Positions 5,940-7,318 of a DNA stretch of 7,318 nt are shown here, piece by piece. Where the stretch lies: positions 1 through 7,318 of the forward strand of contig CAYRJN010000191.1 of NCBI GenBank assembly GCA_964424545.1. The letters run 5' to 3'. Each line of letters starts with the position of its first letter. The stretch's first letter is position 1. The translations under genes were made by a program, and so were the position numbers. Source of the stretch: JAUVIB01 sp964424545 (GTDB lineage: Bacteria > Calditrichota > Calditrichia > Calditrichales > Calditrichaceae). The notes under the pieces were generated by a model, which saw only the letters and a list, made by a program, of their open reading frames with translations, had not been told where the DNA came from and did not search any database.

Positions 5940-5968
5940 AATATACAACTGTCTGCATTTACAATCAA
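5940..5968 (-). promoter_or_regulatory. Sigma70-type promoter of the leader/DUF3098-like/tRNA-Val unit
   Basis: On the minus strand: TTGATT (5968-5963), an optimal 17-base spacer, TATATT (5945-5940). The predicted start is near 5933, giving an untranslated leader of about 50 bases before the 20-codon ORF. A small inverted repeat, TCCC/GGGA around an AATC loop (5923-5934), sits at the predicted transcript 5' end. Confidence 0.5.
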
Positions 5969-6025
5969 ATAATTTTGTTAAAAAAATAATAACGATAAAA
6001 AGTTGACGAATTTTTTATTTATTCA

Positions 6026-6065
6026 TTGTGATTCATGTCATAAATGAATTATATTGTTGCAATAT
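6026..6065 (+). promoter_or_regulatory. Candidate promoter and twin palindromes upstream of the MCE operon
   Basis: A weak promoter-like pair, TTGTGA (6026-6031), 18 bases, TATATT (6050-6055), would start a leader of about 66 bases. It overlaps two adjacent palindromes: ATTCAT (6031-6036) / ATGAAT (6044-6049) with 7 bases between arms, and ATATTG (6051-6056) / CAATAT (6060-6065) with 3 bases between arms. Their placement across the spacer and -10 box suits repressor sites. The region is very AT-rich, so chance palindromes are possible. Confidence 0.35.
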
Positions 6066-6128
6066 TACTTTAATTAATTTATTTTTCATTATATTTGTTA
6101 AATAAAAACGATAAACGGTATTTAAATT

Positions 6129-7109
6129 ATGATTACACAAACACAGCGTTTTCGGCTCGGGCTGTTCATTACGGTTTCCTCAATCTTATTTATCATTTTG
6201 ATAATAGCGATTGCCGCGAATCAAATATTTAAAGATAAAGATATATACTATATTTCTTATCAAAATATTTCCGTTAACGGATTAGATCGCGGTAGTTCCG
6301 TTAAATATCTTGGCATAAAAATCGGTTCAATCGAAAACATTCAAATTGATCCGCAAGACATAACGCGCGTAATAATAACCATATCCGTGGACGCCGGTAC
6401 GCCCATAAAAAAGGATGTTCGGGCCGACATTTCCACAATCGGTATTACGGGAATTAAACTCATTGAGCTACGCGGCGGCACAAATGAATCCGAAACGCTG
6501 AGTCCCGGCCAATATATTAAGCCCGGTAAATCTTTAACGGAAGAAATAACGGGGAAAGCGGAAATTATCGGAGAAAAAATCGAACTGCTATTGAATAATT
6601 TAATTAAAGTGAGCGAGGATATTAACGGCGAGCAAATATCCAAATTAATTAAACAAACCTCGGAAGCTACGGCCACTTTAAACAGTATTTTATCGCAGAA
6701 TAAAAAGGAAATTAATCGTTCCTTAAAAGGAATAGATGCGATTACGGCAAACCTGGCCGACGCTTCTGTTTCGATAAAGAGAATAATTACCGAAATTGAA
6801 ACCATCATTTCATCGGATACTATTCAGGCGACAATAGGCAATATTGCTAAAATTTCGCATACATTAAATAAAGCCGATATTTTTCAATTAATTAACGCGT
6901 TAAAAGAAGCCGCTGTTAAAACAAATAAAATTTTATCCGAAATTGATGTGGTGGTAACCAGTAAAAAAGATGACATTTCCTATACCATAGATCAACTGGA
7001 ATCGGCAGTTGAAGCGTTAAACAGCGCTGCCCAAAGAATTAACGAAAATCCGTCAATTTTATTAGGCGGTTCGCATCCGCATAACCCTCCCGACGAAAAT
7101 TTGGAGTAA
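6129..7109 (+). CDS. MCE/MlaD-family protein, lipid-transport substrate-binding component
   Basis: A 326-residue membrane-anchored MCE protein. Members bind lipids and form rings or tubes between the inner and outer membrane, working with an MlaE-type permease and MlaF-type ATPase. A short cytosolic N-terminus (residues 1-9) leads to one TM helix (about 10-32) and the MCE domain (about 38-117), with NGLDRGSSVKYLGIKIG (50-66) and STIGITGIKLIEL (102-114). Beyond residue 135 a long, mostly helical S/T/N/K-rich region probably forms a coiled coil, ending in the MCE-typical NPSILLGG segment (307-314) and a polar tail. This is a single MCE domain, not the multiple ones of PqiB/YebT. The ATG has no ribosome binding site; the N-terminus fits the family well, so the start is kept. 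The gene begins an operon with the lipoprotein 3 bases downstream. No permease or ATPase gene precedes it. Confidence 0.92.
   Translation: MITQTQRFRLGLFITVSSILFIILIIAIAANQIFKDKDIYYISYQNISVNGLDRGSSVKYLGIKIGSIENIQIDPQDITRVIITISVDAGTPIKKDVRADISTIGITGIKLIELRGGTNESETLSPGQYIKPGKSLTEEITGKAEIIGEKIELLLNNLIKVSEDINGEQISKLIKQTSEATATLNSILSQNKKEINRSLKGIDAITANLADASVSIKRIITEIETIISSDTIQATIGNIAKISHTLNKADIFQLINALKEAAVKTNKILSEIDVVVTSKKDDISYTIDQLESAVEALNSAAQRINENPSILLGGSHPHNPPDENLE
7103..7106 (+). promoter_or_regulatory. Ribosome binding site for the lipoprotein gene, inside the MCE stop region
   Basis: GGAG in the last codons of the MCE gene, 6 bases before the ATG at 7113. It supports this start and tight co-translation of the two genes. 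Confidence 0.7.
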
Positions 7110-7112
7110 AAA

Positions 7113-7318
7113 ATGAAAATTACAAAAAAAAATATTTTCGTTTTATTAACAGCTACGCTAACGATTTTATCCTGTTCATCCAAACAGGTTGTTCCTAAAT
7201 ATTACGTATTGGAACCGGTGCGTGAAATACAGACGGTTCTGAATGAAAAAATTCCGGTGGATGTCGTTATTAAATCTTTCTATGTACCGGGAATATATAA
7301 TCAGAAAAGAATCGCCTA
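7113..7318 (+). CDS. ABC-type transport auxiliary lipoprotein (PqiC-like), 3' end outside window
   Basis: First 68 residues of a lipoprotein. A lysine-rich n-region (MKITKKN) is followed by a hydrophobic stretch (8-19) and a lipobox ILSC with the acylated Cys at residue 21. S22 follows, with no Asp, which is compatible with transfer to the outer membrane if Lol rules apply. The mature part begins with a short linker and KYYVLEPV, the usual opening strand of the ABC_trans_aux/PqiC (DUF330) domain. The later segment VVIKSFYVPGIYNQKRIA fits the next strand, ending just before the expected conserved Arg-containing region. The gene starts 3 bases after the MCE stop. The pairing with an MCE protein is a known arrangement (PqiB-PqiC and MlaD-like operons) and supports the call. 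About two thirds of the protein lies beyond the right edge. Confidence 0.82.
   Translation, partial: MKITKKNIFVLLTATLTILSCSSKQVVPKYYVLEPVREIQTVLNEKIPVDVVIKSFYVPGIYNQKRIA

Noticed and set aside
6341..6808. 155-codon minus-strand open frame antisense to the MCE gene
   Set aside because: It is the shadow of the plus-strand MCE gene: no ribosome binding site and no recognisable domain, whereas the plus strand encodes a clear TM plus MCE domain.

Overview
The window looks like chromosomal DNA from an AT-rich, diderm (Gram-negative) bacterium. The evidence for an outer membrane is an MCE/MlaD protein followed by a Cys-anchored auxiliary lipoprotein, a CusS-type sensor kinase with a periplasmic loop, and a secreted S9 peptidase. 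The 78-residue membrane protein resembles the DUF3098 family, which I associate with Bacteroidota and the wider FCB group. Shine-Dalgarno sites are common here (AGGAG, AAGGA, GGAGG), and sigma70-like TTGACA/TATAAT promoters are recognisable. This makes a non-classical FCB lineage more likely than a typical Bacteroidales. That placement is inference. No coding gene shows a frameshift, and standard bacterial codons fit throughout.

Layout. Positions 1-1877 (minus strand) hold a two-component operon: an OmpR-type response regulator, then an overlapping sensor histidine kinase that runs off the left edge. Positions 2070-2538 (minus) hold a single STAS-domain anti-sigma-factor-antagonist-like gene with its own promoter and terminator. 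Positions 2597-4773 (minus) hold a secreted prolyl-oligopeptidase-family (S9) peptidase and two promoter-like sites. Positions 4774-5451 are about 680 bases without a convincing gene. This stretch contains a short perfect hairpin and a tandem CTGTCCCT motif, and may include decayed mobile DNA. Positions 5452-5968 (minus) form a compact transcription unit: promoter, strong ribosome binding site, a 20-codon lysine-rich leader ORF, a DUF3098-like membrane protein whose ATG directly follows the leader's TAG in the same frame, tRNA-Val(UAC), and a rho-independent terminator. Positions 5969-6128 are a very AT-rich divergent spacer with two adjacent small palindromes. Positions 6129-7318 (plus) hold an MCE/MlaD lipid-transport protein followed by a PqiC/ABC_trans_aux-type lipoprotein that is cut by the right edge.

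These are mostly housekeeping or envelope functions: signalling, partner-switching regulation, peptide breakdown and inter-membrane lipid transport. I see no CRISPR array, no intact insertion sequence, no recognisable defence module and no clearly new system. The most unusual arrangement is the leader ORF / DUF3098-like / tRNA-Val unit at 5452-5968.
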